Positions 1-6,151 are shown, counted from the first letter of the stretch. The stretch is DNA of 6,242 nucleotides from Chlamydiae bacterium RIFCSPHIGHO2_12_FULL_49_9 (GCA_001794935.1 MGLY01000086.1:19507-25748); one strand, 5' to 3'. Notes: a model not told the origin generated them from the letters alone. Numbers and translations are program-made.

Positions 1-270
1 TTCCACCGCCTCCAGCTTGGCCCTATGTACCGTTACAACCTTCAAACAAAGCTCTCCACCTACCACCCCTTCCTGGACACTTTAAGTAAAAACTCCCAAC
101 TTCGCATCGGCCTCAACAAAAACTATCAAAACTTTCTTACAGAAGTGCAAAAGAAAAACTATGACTCCGAACCCATCACCCTCTTCAACCAATCAGACCT
201 CCAGCACCTCGAAGCCCTCAACGTGATGAAAGATCTGTTGTTTTTGATGAACGTAGAAGACAAGAGATAA
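1..270 (+). CDS. C-terminal end of an unrecognised protein (partial, 5' end outside window)
   Basis: The reading frame is open from the first base and stops with TAA at 268-270, giving 89 residues of a C-terminus. An internal ATG at 25 exists, but the frame continues upstream of it without a stop and no ribosome binding site precedes it, so this is probably the end of a longer gene. The visible part is hydrophilic, rich in Leu, Asn, Gln and Lys, and likely mostly alpha-helical. There is no membrane segment or cysteine cluster, and I recognise no motif. It ends with Met-Asn-Val-Glu-Asp-Lys-Arg. A strong terminator follows within 10 bp, so it is the last gene of its transcription unit and separate from gltX. 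No function can be assigned from this fragment. Confidence 0.6.
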   Translation, partial: FHRLQLGPMYRYNLQTKLSTYHPFLDTLSKNSQLRIGLNKNYQNFLTEVQKKNYDSEPITLFNQSDLQHLEALNVMKDLLFLMNVEDKR

Positions 271-279
271 GTAAGAATA

Positions 280-334
280 GAAGAGACAGTCGGGGACAAG
301 GTGCCCTTGTCCCCCGCTCTTCGGTCCCTTTTTT
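280..334 (+). terminator. Rho-independent terminator after the first gene
   Basis: A perfect 10-bp G+C-rich stem (292-301 with 305-314, loop TGC) is enclosed by a second 6-bp stem, GAAGAG (280-285) with CTCTTC (317-322), across an asymmetric internal loop. A run of six T (329-334) starts 6 nt after the outer stem. It lies just past the stop at 270 and before the gltX promoter, so it insulates the two units. The composite structure explains why the T-run is 14 nt away from the inner stem. Confidence 0.8.
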
Positions 335-342
335 CCCTTTCC

Positions 343-372
343 TTGAGATAAACTCATCCAATCAGCCACAAT
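343..372 (+). promoter_or_regulatory. Candidate sigma-70-type (chlamydial sigma-66) promoter of gltX
   Basis: TTGAGA at 343-348 matches five of six -35 consensus bases. CACAAT at 367-372 matches four of six -10 bases, with an 18-bp spacer. Transcription would start near 379, giving a leader of about 23 nt that contains GGAG at 388-391, 10 nt before the gltX ATG. Its position directly after a terminator supports it; the weak -10 is the main doubt. Confidence 0.45.
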
Positions 373-401
373 AGAGGCAATTTTCATGGAGCTTATCCGT
401 T

Positions 402-1925
402 ATGACCGTCCGTGTGCGCATCGCCCCCTCTCCTACCGGAGATCCCCATGTGGGAACTGCATATATTGCTTTATTTAACTTGATCTTCGCCCGCCACTTC
501 AAAGGCTCTTTCATTTTGAGGATTGAAGATACCGACCAGACGAGAAGCCGCCCCGAATATGAAAAAAATATTATAGACGCTTTGAGATGGTGCAATATTA
601 GCTGGGACGAAGGCCCCGACGTCGGCGGCCCCTATGGCCCTTATAGACAATCGGAGAGAACGGAAATTTACAGAAAGCATGCCCTCGAGCTTGTGGAAAG
701 AGGACATGCCTATAAATGCTTTGCGACAGCGGAAGAATTGGCTGAGATGAGAGAAGTGGCTGCCGCTCAGGGGAAGCGGGGCGGCTACGATCGCAGGTAC
801 AGAAATTTGAGTCCGGAAGAGGTGAAAAAAAGAGAAGACGCAGGTCAGCCCTTTGTCATCCGCTTAAAAATTCCGCTCACGGGAGAGTGTGTCTACGAAG
901 ATGAGATCAAAGGGAGGGTAACGGCCCCCTGGGCGGACATCGACGATCAGGTCCTTTTGAAATCAGATGGCTTTCCGACGTATCATTTGGCAAATGTGGT
1001 AGATGACCGGTTGATGAAGATCACCCACGTGATCCGCGGCGATGAGTGGATGAGCTCGACTCCCAAGCATATTTTCCTTTACGAAGCGTTTGGCTGGAAA
1101 CACCCCGTTTTCATGCATATGCCGCTCCTTCTCGGAAAAGATGGGAAAAAGCTTTCGAAAAGAAAAAACCCCACCTCGATTTTCTACTTTAGAGATAGCG
1201 GTTATCTGCCGGAGGCGCTTGTCAATTTTTTAACACTCATGGGCTACAGCATGCCGGGCGATAAAGAGCTCTATGAACTAAGTGAGATCATTGAGAATTT
1301 CGATCCGAAGAGGATTGGAATTTCCGGAGCGTTTTTCGATATCCAGAAATTGAATTGGGTCAATCAGAAAAAGTTGATCGAGACGATTTCAGAAGAAGAA
1401 CTTTGGCCGCGCCTTGTCGATTGGAGCTTTAGTGAAGGTTTTATGCGCAAATTGATGCCGCTCGCTCACACGCGCATTAAGACATTTGGCGACTTTATGC
1501 AGCTTTGCGACTTTTTCTTCATCAATGATTTGAAACTGATGCCGGCTATTCTCTGCCCTAAAAATGTGGCGCCTGAGGTGGTGAGCTGCGTGATCCAGGC
1601 GATCATTTGGAGTTTGGACGAGCAGGAAGATTGGACAGGCAAAGGGATCGAAGTTGCCTCTCATGCAGTAGCTGAGGCGTTTGGGCTCAATCACAAAAAA
1701 GTGATTATTCCGATTCTCTTTGCAGCAATCATGGGCAAACTGCAAGGCCCGCCGCTCTTTGAGTCGGTAACTCTACTTGGGAAGGACAGAACAAGAGTCA
1801 GACTTATGGGCGCAATCGAACTTCTAGGAGGGATCTCCAATAAGAAAATAGATCTTCTCAAAAAAGGGTGGAACAAGAAAGACTGCAAAGAATTAGCTGG
1901 GACGACTACTCCTCCAGCTTCGTAA
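402..1925 (+). CDS. gltX: Glutamate--tRNA ligase (GluRS), chlamydial type
   Basis: Class I aminoacyl-tRNA synthetase that ligates glutamate to tRNA in the cytoplasm using ATP. The 507-residue length is normal for the family and close to the chlamydial enzymes. The N-terminal Rossmann catalytic domain begins at residue 4, with the HIGH-type motif as HVGT (16-19) in the PSPTGDPHVGT context. RIEDTDQTRS lies at 40-49, the GPYRQSER substrate-binding stretch at about 79-86, and the KMSKS-type loop as KLSKR (250-254). The C-terminal half (about 310 onward) is the helical anticodon-binding region, diverged as usual for the family. The ATG is preceded by GGAG with a 10-nt spacer. In chlamydiae GlnRS is absent and GluRS is held to be non-discriminating, also charging tRNA-Gln for GatCAB amidation, and its product also feeds haem synthesis; that role is inferred here. 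The last 20 bp overlap the convergent lipoprotein gene. Confidence 0.97.
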   Translation: MTVRVRIAPSPTGDPHVGTAYIALFNLIFARHFKGSFILRIEDTDQTRSRPEYEKNIIDALRWCNISWDEGPDVGGPYGPYRQSERTEIYRKHALELVERGHAYKCFATAEELAEMREVAAAQGKRGGYDRRYRNLSPEEVKKREDAGQPFVIRLKIPLTGECVYEDEIKGRVTAPWADIDDQVLLKSDGFPTYHLANVVDDRLMKITHVIRGDEWMSSTPKHIFLYEAFGWKHPVFMHMPLLLGKDGKKLSKRKNPTSIFYFRDSGYLPEALVNFLTLMGYSMPGDKELYELSEIIENFDPKRIGISGAFFDIQKLNWVNQKKLIETISEEELWPRLVDWSFSEGFMRKLMPLAHTRIKTFGDFMQLCDFFFINDLKLMPAILCPKNVAPEVVSCVIQAIIWSLDEQEDWTGKGIEVASHAVAEAFGLNHKKVIIPILFAAIMGKLQGPPLFESVTLLGKDRTRVRLMGAIELLGGISNKKIDLLKKGWNKKDCKELAGTTTPPAS

Positions 1926-2067
1926 CATCCGCCTCCACAGGGGGAGCGGCTTCTAATTCGGGGTCCACCTGAGACTGAGAGATCACGTATCCGCGATGAT
2001 AGGATCCGCCTGTGTTATTGCAGCTTGTAAAAAGTAGACATAAACCCGTTAATAACAGCGCTCTCAT
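1906..2067 (-). CDS. Small lipoprotein (53 aa), not recognised
   Basis: The minus strand encodes a complete 53-residue protein from ATG (2067-2065) to TAG (1908-1906). The N-terminus is a textbook lipoprotein signal: Met-Arg, a hydrophobic stretch of Leu/Gly/Thr/Phe, then a lipobox Phe-Thr-Ser-Cys with the lipidated Cys at residue 16. The mature part would be only 38 residues: Asn-Asn-Thr-Gly-Gly-Ser, a Tyr/His/Arg segment, then an acidic, Pro/Ala/Val-rich tail ending Lys-Leu-Glu-Glu. The first residue after Cys is Asn, not Asp, which in Gram-negative bacteria with a Lol system does not signal inner-membrane retention, so an outer-membrane location is plausible (inference). GGGAG at 2077-2081 sits 9 nt upstream of the ATG, and a promoter candidate lies at 2091-2119. 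It converges on gltX with a 20-bp overlap. The small size leaves some doubt, but signal, ribosome binding site and promoter all agree. Confidence 0.75.
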   Translation of the reverse strand: MRALLLTGLCLLFTSCNNTGGSYHRGYVISQSQVDPELEAAPPVEADVTKLEE

Positions 2068-2090
2068 GCACCTCTGCTCCCTTTTTCTTA

Positions 2091-2119
2091 AATGTAATGA
2101 TTGCTTAAGGGGTTGTCCA
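2091..2119 (-). promoter_or_regulatory. Candidate sigma-70-type promoter of the small lipoprotein gene
   Basis: On the minus strand TGGACA (2119-2114) matches five of six -35 bases. A spacer of exactly 17 bp leads to TACATT (2096-2091), matching four of six -10 bases. Transcription would start near 2084, leaving a leader of about 17 nt with GGGAG inside it. The same 57-bp gap must also hold the divergent reductase promoter: TGTAAT at 2093-2098 on the plus strand is a possible -10 for that gene, but I see no matching -35. Confidence 0.45.
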
Positions 2120-2124
2120 TAAAA

Positions 2125-3234
2125 ATGTACTCGAGAACAACCCCCTATCTTTCCCGGATCAAAGAGAGAACTCTTCTCACAGGTTCAAAGTCTACAAAAA
2201 AGACGTATCATTTCTCTTTGGATATCGAGGGTGCGGAAATTGCCTACCAGGTGGGAGACAGCATTGGAATTTTGCCTGAAAACGATCCGAAGATCGTAGG
2301 CGCAATCATCGACTGTTTAAAAGCCTCCGGCAAGGAGGAGATTTTTGACCTCCGCACAAATCAGACGTTTTCTTTTCAAGACTATCTTTTCCACAAAGCA
2401 AATCTGAACCGCGTAAACACCTCTTTTTTCAAACTGCTCGCTGCGCCAAGCGATCTTCTCTTAGCTGAAAAAAAAGCAGATCTCACAGCCTATCTGCATA
2501 CCCACACGCTCCTCGATCTTTTAAAACTGCACAAGACAGCAGGACTCTCTCCTCAGGAACTTTGTAAATCGCTTATGCCGCTCATGCCGAGGTTTTACTC
2601 GATCGCCTCTTCGCAAAAAGTGTTCTCATCGGAAATCCATCTGCTCGTGGCTCACGTAAGTTATACAGTGAACGGACAAGTGCGCTTTGGAGTAGGCACC
2701 CATTTTCTTTGCGATGAGGCAAAAGTGGGATCCACTCCAATTCCCCTCTATATCCAGCCGTCGAATCATTTCACTCTCCCGTCCGATCCAACCACTCCGA
2801 TTATTTTAATTGGGCCGGGAACGGGAGTGGCGCCTTTCCGCGCCTTTCTACAAGAAAGGATCGCGACCCACGCTCAAGGGAAAAACTGGCTCTTTTTTGG
2901 GGAGCGCAACAGCGCAACCGATTTTCACTACAGAGATTTTTGGCAGGGCCTTGAAAAAATAGGCAAGCTCAGACTCGATCTCGCCTTCTCTCGCGATCAG
3001 CCGGAAAAAATTTATGTGCAGCATAAAATGATCGAAGAGAAAAAAAGGCTCTGGGGCTGGCTGCAAGAGGGCGCTCACCTATATGTCTGCGGGGATGCGG
3101 AAAAGATGGCAAAGGACGTCGATGCCGCCCTCCATCAAATCGCGCGCGAAGAGGGAAGTCTCAATGAGGAAGAGGGAAGAGCCTATATCAAAGCTCTCCG
3201 AACGGAAAAGCGCTATCTTCTCGATGTCTACTGA
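2125..3234 (+). CDS. cysJ: CysJ-like NADPH-dependent FAD reductase lacking the flavodoxin domain
   Basis: A 369-residue cytoplasmic flavoprotein of the cytochrome P450 reductase/sulfite reductase alpha family, moving electrons from NADPH through FAD. It has the FAD domain with its connecting helical insert (about 1-215), including the FAD motif RFYSIASS (156-163) and GVGTHFLC (189-196). The NADPH domain (about 225-369) has IGPGTGVAPFRAFLQER (229-245), FFGERN (257-262), SRDQPEKIYVQ (289-299, the pattern that reads the NADPH 2'-phosphate), LYVCGD (319-324) and a C-terminal RYLLDVY. E. coli CysJ is about 600 residues; the N-terminal FMN flavodoxin domain is absent here and no flavodoxin gene is adjacent. 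I chose ATG 2125 over the in-frame TTG at 2101 because AAGGGG (2107-2112) lies 12 nt upstream of it and nothing precedes the TTG. The electron acceptor is unknown; no sulfite reductase hemoprotein (cysI) gene is in view. The tail overlaps ispF by 7 bp. Confidence 0.88.
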   Translation: MYSRTTPYLSRIKERTLLTGSKSTKKTYHFSLDIEGAEIAYQVGDSIGILPENDPKIVGAIIDCLKASGKEEIFDLRTNQTFSFQDYLFHKANLNRVNTSFFKLLAAPSDLLLAEKKADLTAYLHTHTLLDLLKLHKTAGLSPQELCKSLMPLMPRFYSIASSQKVFSSEIHLLVAHVSYTVNGQVRFGVGTHFLCDEAKVGSTPIPLYIQPSNHFTLPSDPTTPIILIGPGTGVAPFRAFLQERIATHAQGKNWLFFGERNSATDFHYRDFWQGLEKIGKLRLDLAFSRDQPEKIYVQHKMIEEKKRLWGWLQEGAHLYVCGDAEKMAKDVDAALHQIAREEGSLNEEEGRAYIKALRTEKRYLLDVY

Positions 3235-3728
3235 GTTTCAGCTGCTGTGATGATGCAGATGCACTGCAAGCCATCGCCGCATCCAAAATCGGTAAGACCC
3301 TCTCCCGATGTCGCTGTGATCCCCACCTGTTCCAAATGAATCTCGAGCGCATGGGCGATTTTTTTTCGCATCGCATCGATTTTATCTTCAAAGCGGGGAC
3401 GCTTTCCCTCAATTGTCAACGCGGCGTGGACGATTTTTTGCCGCTTGAGCGTTTTAAGAGCATGCTTTAGATACACTTCCGAGTCGGTAATCCCATCTTT
3501 GCGACAAAGATCCCTTGCAATGCCGCCCAATATGCGCACACCCGTCAAAGAGGTGATCGCATTGCAAATGGCGTGGTAGACGACATCGCCGTCTGATTCG
3601 GAACTTAAGCCCGGGACATTGTCAAAAATGACGCCGCCGATGATACACGGCTTCGATGAATCTTCAGGTAAAAAGCGGTGGCTATCTTGGCCGATACCCG
3701 TTCTAAAAATAGGATGGTGGTTTTGCAT
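3228..3728 (-). CDS. ispF: 2-C-methyl-D-erythritol 2,4-cyclodiphosphate synthase
   Basis: Fifth enzyme of the MEP (non-mevalonate) isoprenoid pathway: it cyclises CDP-methylerythritol 2-phosphate to MEcPP, releasing CMP, as a cytoplasmic trimer with a divalent metal at each active site. The 166-residue length is normal. The metal ligands are visible as Asp15 and His17 in GIGQDSHRF (11-19) and His52 in SDGDVVYHA (45-53). ITATSGEGL (137-145) corresponds to the CDP-binding Thr/Glu region near the C-terminus. The Arg/Phe/Leu-rich DSHRFLPE stretch and the IEGKRPRF stretch (106-113) are the chlamydial variant of the family. The ATG (3728-3726) has no purine-rich ribosome binding site upstream, and the following residues (Gln-Asn-His-His) lead directly into the conserved core, so there is little room for a later start. 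The gene is divergent from the ATP-grasp gene and convergent with the reductase. Its product feeds undecaprenyl phosphate, the carrier needed downstream of MurA. Confidence 0.95.
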   Translation of the reverse strand: MQNHHPIFRTGIGQDSHRFLPEDSSKPCIIGGVIFDNVPGLSSESDGDVVYHAICNAITSLTGVRILGGIARDLCRKDGITDSEVYLKHALKTLKRQKIVHAALTIEGKRPRFEDKIDAMRKKIAHALEIHLEQVGITATSGEGLTDFGCGDGLQCICIITAAETQ

Positions 3729-3738
3729 AACAGGGGAA

Positions 3739-3767
3739 TTATGGCAGAATGGTCTAATAAATGTCGC
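3739..3767 (-). promoter_or_regulatory. Weak candidate promoter of ispF (near-leaderless)
   Basis: On the minus strand CATAAT (3744-3739) matches five of six -10 bases. Exactly 17 bp upstream, GCGACA (3767-3762) matches four of six -35 bases. The start point would fall near 3732, only a few bases before the ispF ATG, which would fit the lack of a ribosome binding site. The -35 would lie inside the first codons of the divergent gene. Confidence 0.3.
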
Positions 3768-4708
3768 GCCTCCACATCTGCAATACTTTTTTTGAAGAAG
3801 AGCTGGGTAGCTCCAAAAGGCAAAGCCTTAAAGATTGGCTCCGCTCCCACCCTGCTGTCTTGCAGCTCCAATATCTCCCCCTTCTCTATGCAAATCCGGA
3901 CGATCTCATCCTTGTCTCCGACCTGCCTCCAAACCCCGATCCACGCCTCCGCCTCCTCGACGATCCTACTCTCAAAGGGCAAATTGAGAGCTGGGGAGCA
4001 TCGCTTGCGATCAAAGCCTGGGCAGATGCAAAGGGACTCAAGTACGAAATCCCCGATTGGGACGCGGTGCGAGAAATCAACTCAAAAGCTTTTTCTTTCC
4101 TAGAATCGCCCAAACTGCCCCACGCTGCCCTTTTGAAAACTCAAGATGAGCTTAAAAATTGGATCGAAAATACTCCGGGGCCCAAAGTGCTTAAAACTCT
4201 TTTTGGAACAGCGGGCCGCGGTCATTTCCACGTGGGCTCTCCAAGAAAGACAAATGAACTCCCTTTGATTGGAGAGCCTTGGGTAAATCGCCTCTTTGAC
4301 TTTAGCACCCAGTGGAAAAATGGAGAACTCTTAGGTGTCACTGCTTTTGAAAATGAGCCCACCGGCACTTATAAAGAGACGCGCACAGGAAACCCCCAAG
4401 AGCTTTTCGAGCCCTATTTTTGGGCGCTCGAAGAGCATCTCTTTCATGCAAAACCCATCTTGAAAAAAATTCAGGAGAGGGGATTTTTCGGACATTTAGG
4501 AATCGATGCCTATGTCTATCGCCTCGGCGACAAATTGCATCTTCAACCCATTGTTGAAATCAACGGGCGAAAAACGATGAGCTGGGCCGCTCTCAAGCTC
4601 AACAAAAAACACTTTCGTTATAGCCAAGCATCTAATGGCGCTTTGCCCAATAAGCTCGTGATGAATAACAAGCAGATCCGCTTCTCTCGCAATCTTAAAT
4701 ATTCCTAA
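3761..4708 (+). CDS. ATP-grasp family protein, substrate unknown
   Basis: A 315-residue soluble protein with ATP-grasp hallmarks. KVLKTLFGTAGRG (142-154) gives the ATP-binding Lys and the small-residue loop. EPWVNR (172-177) fits the hinge region. GHLGIDAYVY (244-253) supplies an Asp, and PIVEINGRKTMSW (263-275) supplies the Glu and Asn that normally bind the two magnesium ions. Residues 1-105 would be the pre-ATP-grasp domain, starting with the strand-like LHICN and FFEEEL. The family forms acyl-phosphate intermediates and usually joins a carboxylate to an amine or thiol; the substrate here cannot be read from sequence. The frame has a stop immediately before ATG 3761, fixing the longest start, yet no ribosome binding site lies at normal distance: AGGGG (3732-3736) is 24 nt away and serves an ATG in another frame at 3741 instead. 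murA follows after 40 bp, suggesting cotranscription. I recall no Chlamydia trachomatis counterpart. Confidence 0.78.
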   Translation: MSRLHICNTFFEEELGSSKRQSLKDWLRSHPAVLQLQYLPLLYANPDDLILVSDLPPNPDPRLRLLDDPTLKGQIESWGASLAIKAWADAKGLKYEIPDWDAVREINSKAFSFLESPKLPHAALLKTQDELKNWIENTPGPKVLKTLFGTAGRGHFHVGSPRKTNELPLIGEPWVNRLFDFSTQWKNGELLGVTAFENEPTGTYKETRTGNPQELFEPYFWALEEHLFHAKPILKKIQERGFFGHLGIDAYVYRLGDKLHLQPIVEINGRKTMSWAALKLNKKHFRYSQASNGALPNKLVMNNKQIRFSRNLKYS

Positions 4709-4748
4709 AATTCGGCTTTCCTTATGATGGAAATAGCTCGGAGGGGAA

Positions 4749-6149
4749 ATGGATTTGCTGAAAATTAGGGGCGGAAAAGTTTTACAAGGGCACATCAAAG
4801 CTGCCGGCGCAAAAAACGCCATGACGAAACTTCTTGTCGCCTCTCTTCTCTCGGACAAAAAGTGCACTTTCTACAATGTTCCCAACATCGGCGATGTCGA
4901 AATCACAGTCAATCTGTGCAAAGAAATCGGCTCAGAGGTGAAGTGGGATAAAAAAGCAAAAATCCTCGAAATCGTTACTCCCGAATTAAAAACCTCTTAC
5001 ATCCCCCAACGCTACTCCGGATCCAACCGCATCCCCATCCTCATGATCGGCGCGCTTTTAGGCAGAACGGACGAAGACATCATCGTTCCGACAATTGGCG
5101 GCGATTTGATCGGCGTGAGGCCCGTCGATCTTCACATCCATGCGCTGCAAAAACTCGGCGCCCGCATCGAATATAGAGAGATGAAAAAAGAGGGCGCCTA
5201 TTTTGCCCAAGCCCATCAAGGCCTTAAAGGCGCGATCATTTCACTCAATTATCCATCCGTTGGCGCAACCGAGAACACCATCCTCGCTGCCGTTCGAGCC
5301 AAAGGAACCACGGTCATTAAAAACGCAGCGATCGAACCTGAGATCATCGATCTCATCCTCTTTCTACAAAAGCTCGGCGCAAACATTATGGTCGATGCCG
5401 ATCGGACGATCTGCATCCAGCAAGCGACCCAGTTTTATGAAGCGGAGCACACCGTCCTCACTGACCGAAATGAAGTGGCCTCCTATGCCATGGCGGCGAT
5501 CAGCACAAAGGGAAGAATCTTTATCGAAGGGGCAGAGCACCTCAACATGATCGCCTTCCTCAATAAGCTCCGAGAGATCGGCGGCGGCTTTCAGGTAAGA
5601 CAAAATGGAATCGAATTTTTCTACGATGGCGGCCTACGGGGCGGCCTTCACCTTGAAACGGACGTCCATCCGGGCTTTATGACCGACTGGCAGCAACCCT
5701 TTGTCGTTCTTCTCACGCAAGCCTCCGGCGTCTCCGTCATCCACGAGACCGTCTACGAAAACCGCTTTGGCTACACCCATATGCTCAAAGAAATGGGCGC
5801 AGACATTGAGCTCTTTTCCCAGTGCCTTGGCGGCAAGTCGTGCCGCTTTGCCTCGAGCAGCCACCACCACAGCCTCGTCGTCAAAGGCCCCACCCCCCTG
5901 AAAGCCAAAGACATCTCCATCCCCGACCTGAGAGCCGGCTTTGCCTATGTGATGGCAGCGCTCTTAGCTCCAGAAACGACCACCATCTCCAACGTCGATT
6001 TTCTCGATCGAGGCTATGAGGAGCTTCCCGAAAAATTCGCCTCTCTCGGAGCCGACATCATCCGAGCGTCTTCTTCAAAAAAAGCAAAAACTGCCCTTCA
6101 AAGCCTGCTCCCCAAAACCCCGGTTGACATAGCCATCCCATCAGCATAA
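4749..6149 (+). CDS. murA: UDP-N-acetylglucosamine 1-carboxyvinyltransferase (MurA) with Asp in place of the fosfomycin-target Cys
   Basis: Transfers enolpyruvate from PEP to UDP-GlcNAc, the first committed step of peptidoglycan precursor synthesis, in the cytoplasm. It has the two-domain inside-out fold of the EPSP synthase family. Lys22 and Asn23 in AGAKNA (19-24) are at the same positions as in E. coli. Arg94 and Arg124 match the catalytic arginines, Asp313 in MTDWQQPF (311-318) is the general-base aspartate, and Arg395 in PDLRAG (392-397) is the conserved late arginine. The mobile-loop residue that is Cys115 in E. coli is Asp119 (GGDLIGVRPVD, codon 5103-5105), the change known from chlamydial and mycobacterial MurA that prevents alkylation by fosfomycin. 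At 466 residues it is longer than the roughly 419 of E. coli; the excess is mainly a C-terminal tail of about 26 residues past the usual end. GGAGGGG (4740-4746) directly precedes the ATG. TATGAT at 4723-4728 could be a -10, but no good -35 is present. Confidence 0.97.
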   Translation: MDLLKIRGGKVLQGHIKAAGAKNAMTKLLVASLLSDKKCTFYNVPNIGDVEITVNLCKEIGSEVKWDKKAKILEIVTPELKTSYIPQRYSGSNRIPILMIGALLGRTDEDIIVPTIGGDLIGVRPVDLHIHALQKLGARIEYREMKKEGAYFAQAHQGLKGAIISLNYPSVGATENTILAAVRAKGTTVIKNAAIEPEIIDLILFLQKLGANIMVDADRTICIQQATQFYEAEHTVLTDRNEVASYAMAAISTKGRIFIEGAEHLNMIAFLNKLREIGGGFQVRQNGIEFFYDGGLRGGLHLETDVHPGFMTDWQQPFVVLLTQASGVSVIHETVYENRFGYTHMLKEMGADIELFSQCLGGKSCRFASSSHHHSLVVKGPTPLKAKDISIPDLRAGFAYVMAALLAPETTTISNVDFLDRGYEELPEKFASLGADIIRASSSKKAKTALQSLLPKTPVDIAIPSA

Positions 6150-6151
6150 AC

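Noticed and set aside
386..404. ATG at 386 upstream of gltX
   Set aside because: It is out of frame with gltX and overlaps the gltX ribosome binding site (GGAG 388-391); the 402 start leads straight into the conserved N-terminus.
1929..1949. Imperfect hairpin CCG-C-CTCC / GGAG-CGG just after the gltX stop
   Set aside because: It has a bulge, lies within the lipoprotein coding sequence, and has no T-run on either strand, so it is not a convincing terminator.
2101..2124. TTG at 2101 as the start of the reductase
   Set aside because: No ribosome binding site precedes it, and the AAGGGG inside the extra stretch fits the downstream ATG at 2125. The family N-terminus does not need the extra eight residues.
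3605..3982. 125-codon minus-strand open frame running through the ispF start region
   Set aside because: It overlaps ispF and the ATP-grasp gene in other frames and shows no motif or ribosome binding site; it is a shadow frame.
3678..4103. Long open frame on the plus strand overlapping the ispF start and the ATP-grasp gene
   Set aside because: Its translation is low-complexity Ser/Lys/Arg with no domain character, while two overlapping frames encode recognisable proteins. Only its ATG at 3741 is worth noting, and that is reported as a finding.
5634..5901. Open frames on both strands inside murA (for example 5634-5870 minus, 5701-5901 plus)
   Set aside because: They are Ala/Ser/Pro-rich shadow translations of a well-conserved murA region, with no start signals.
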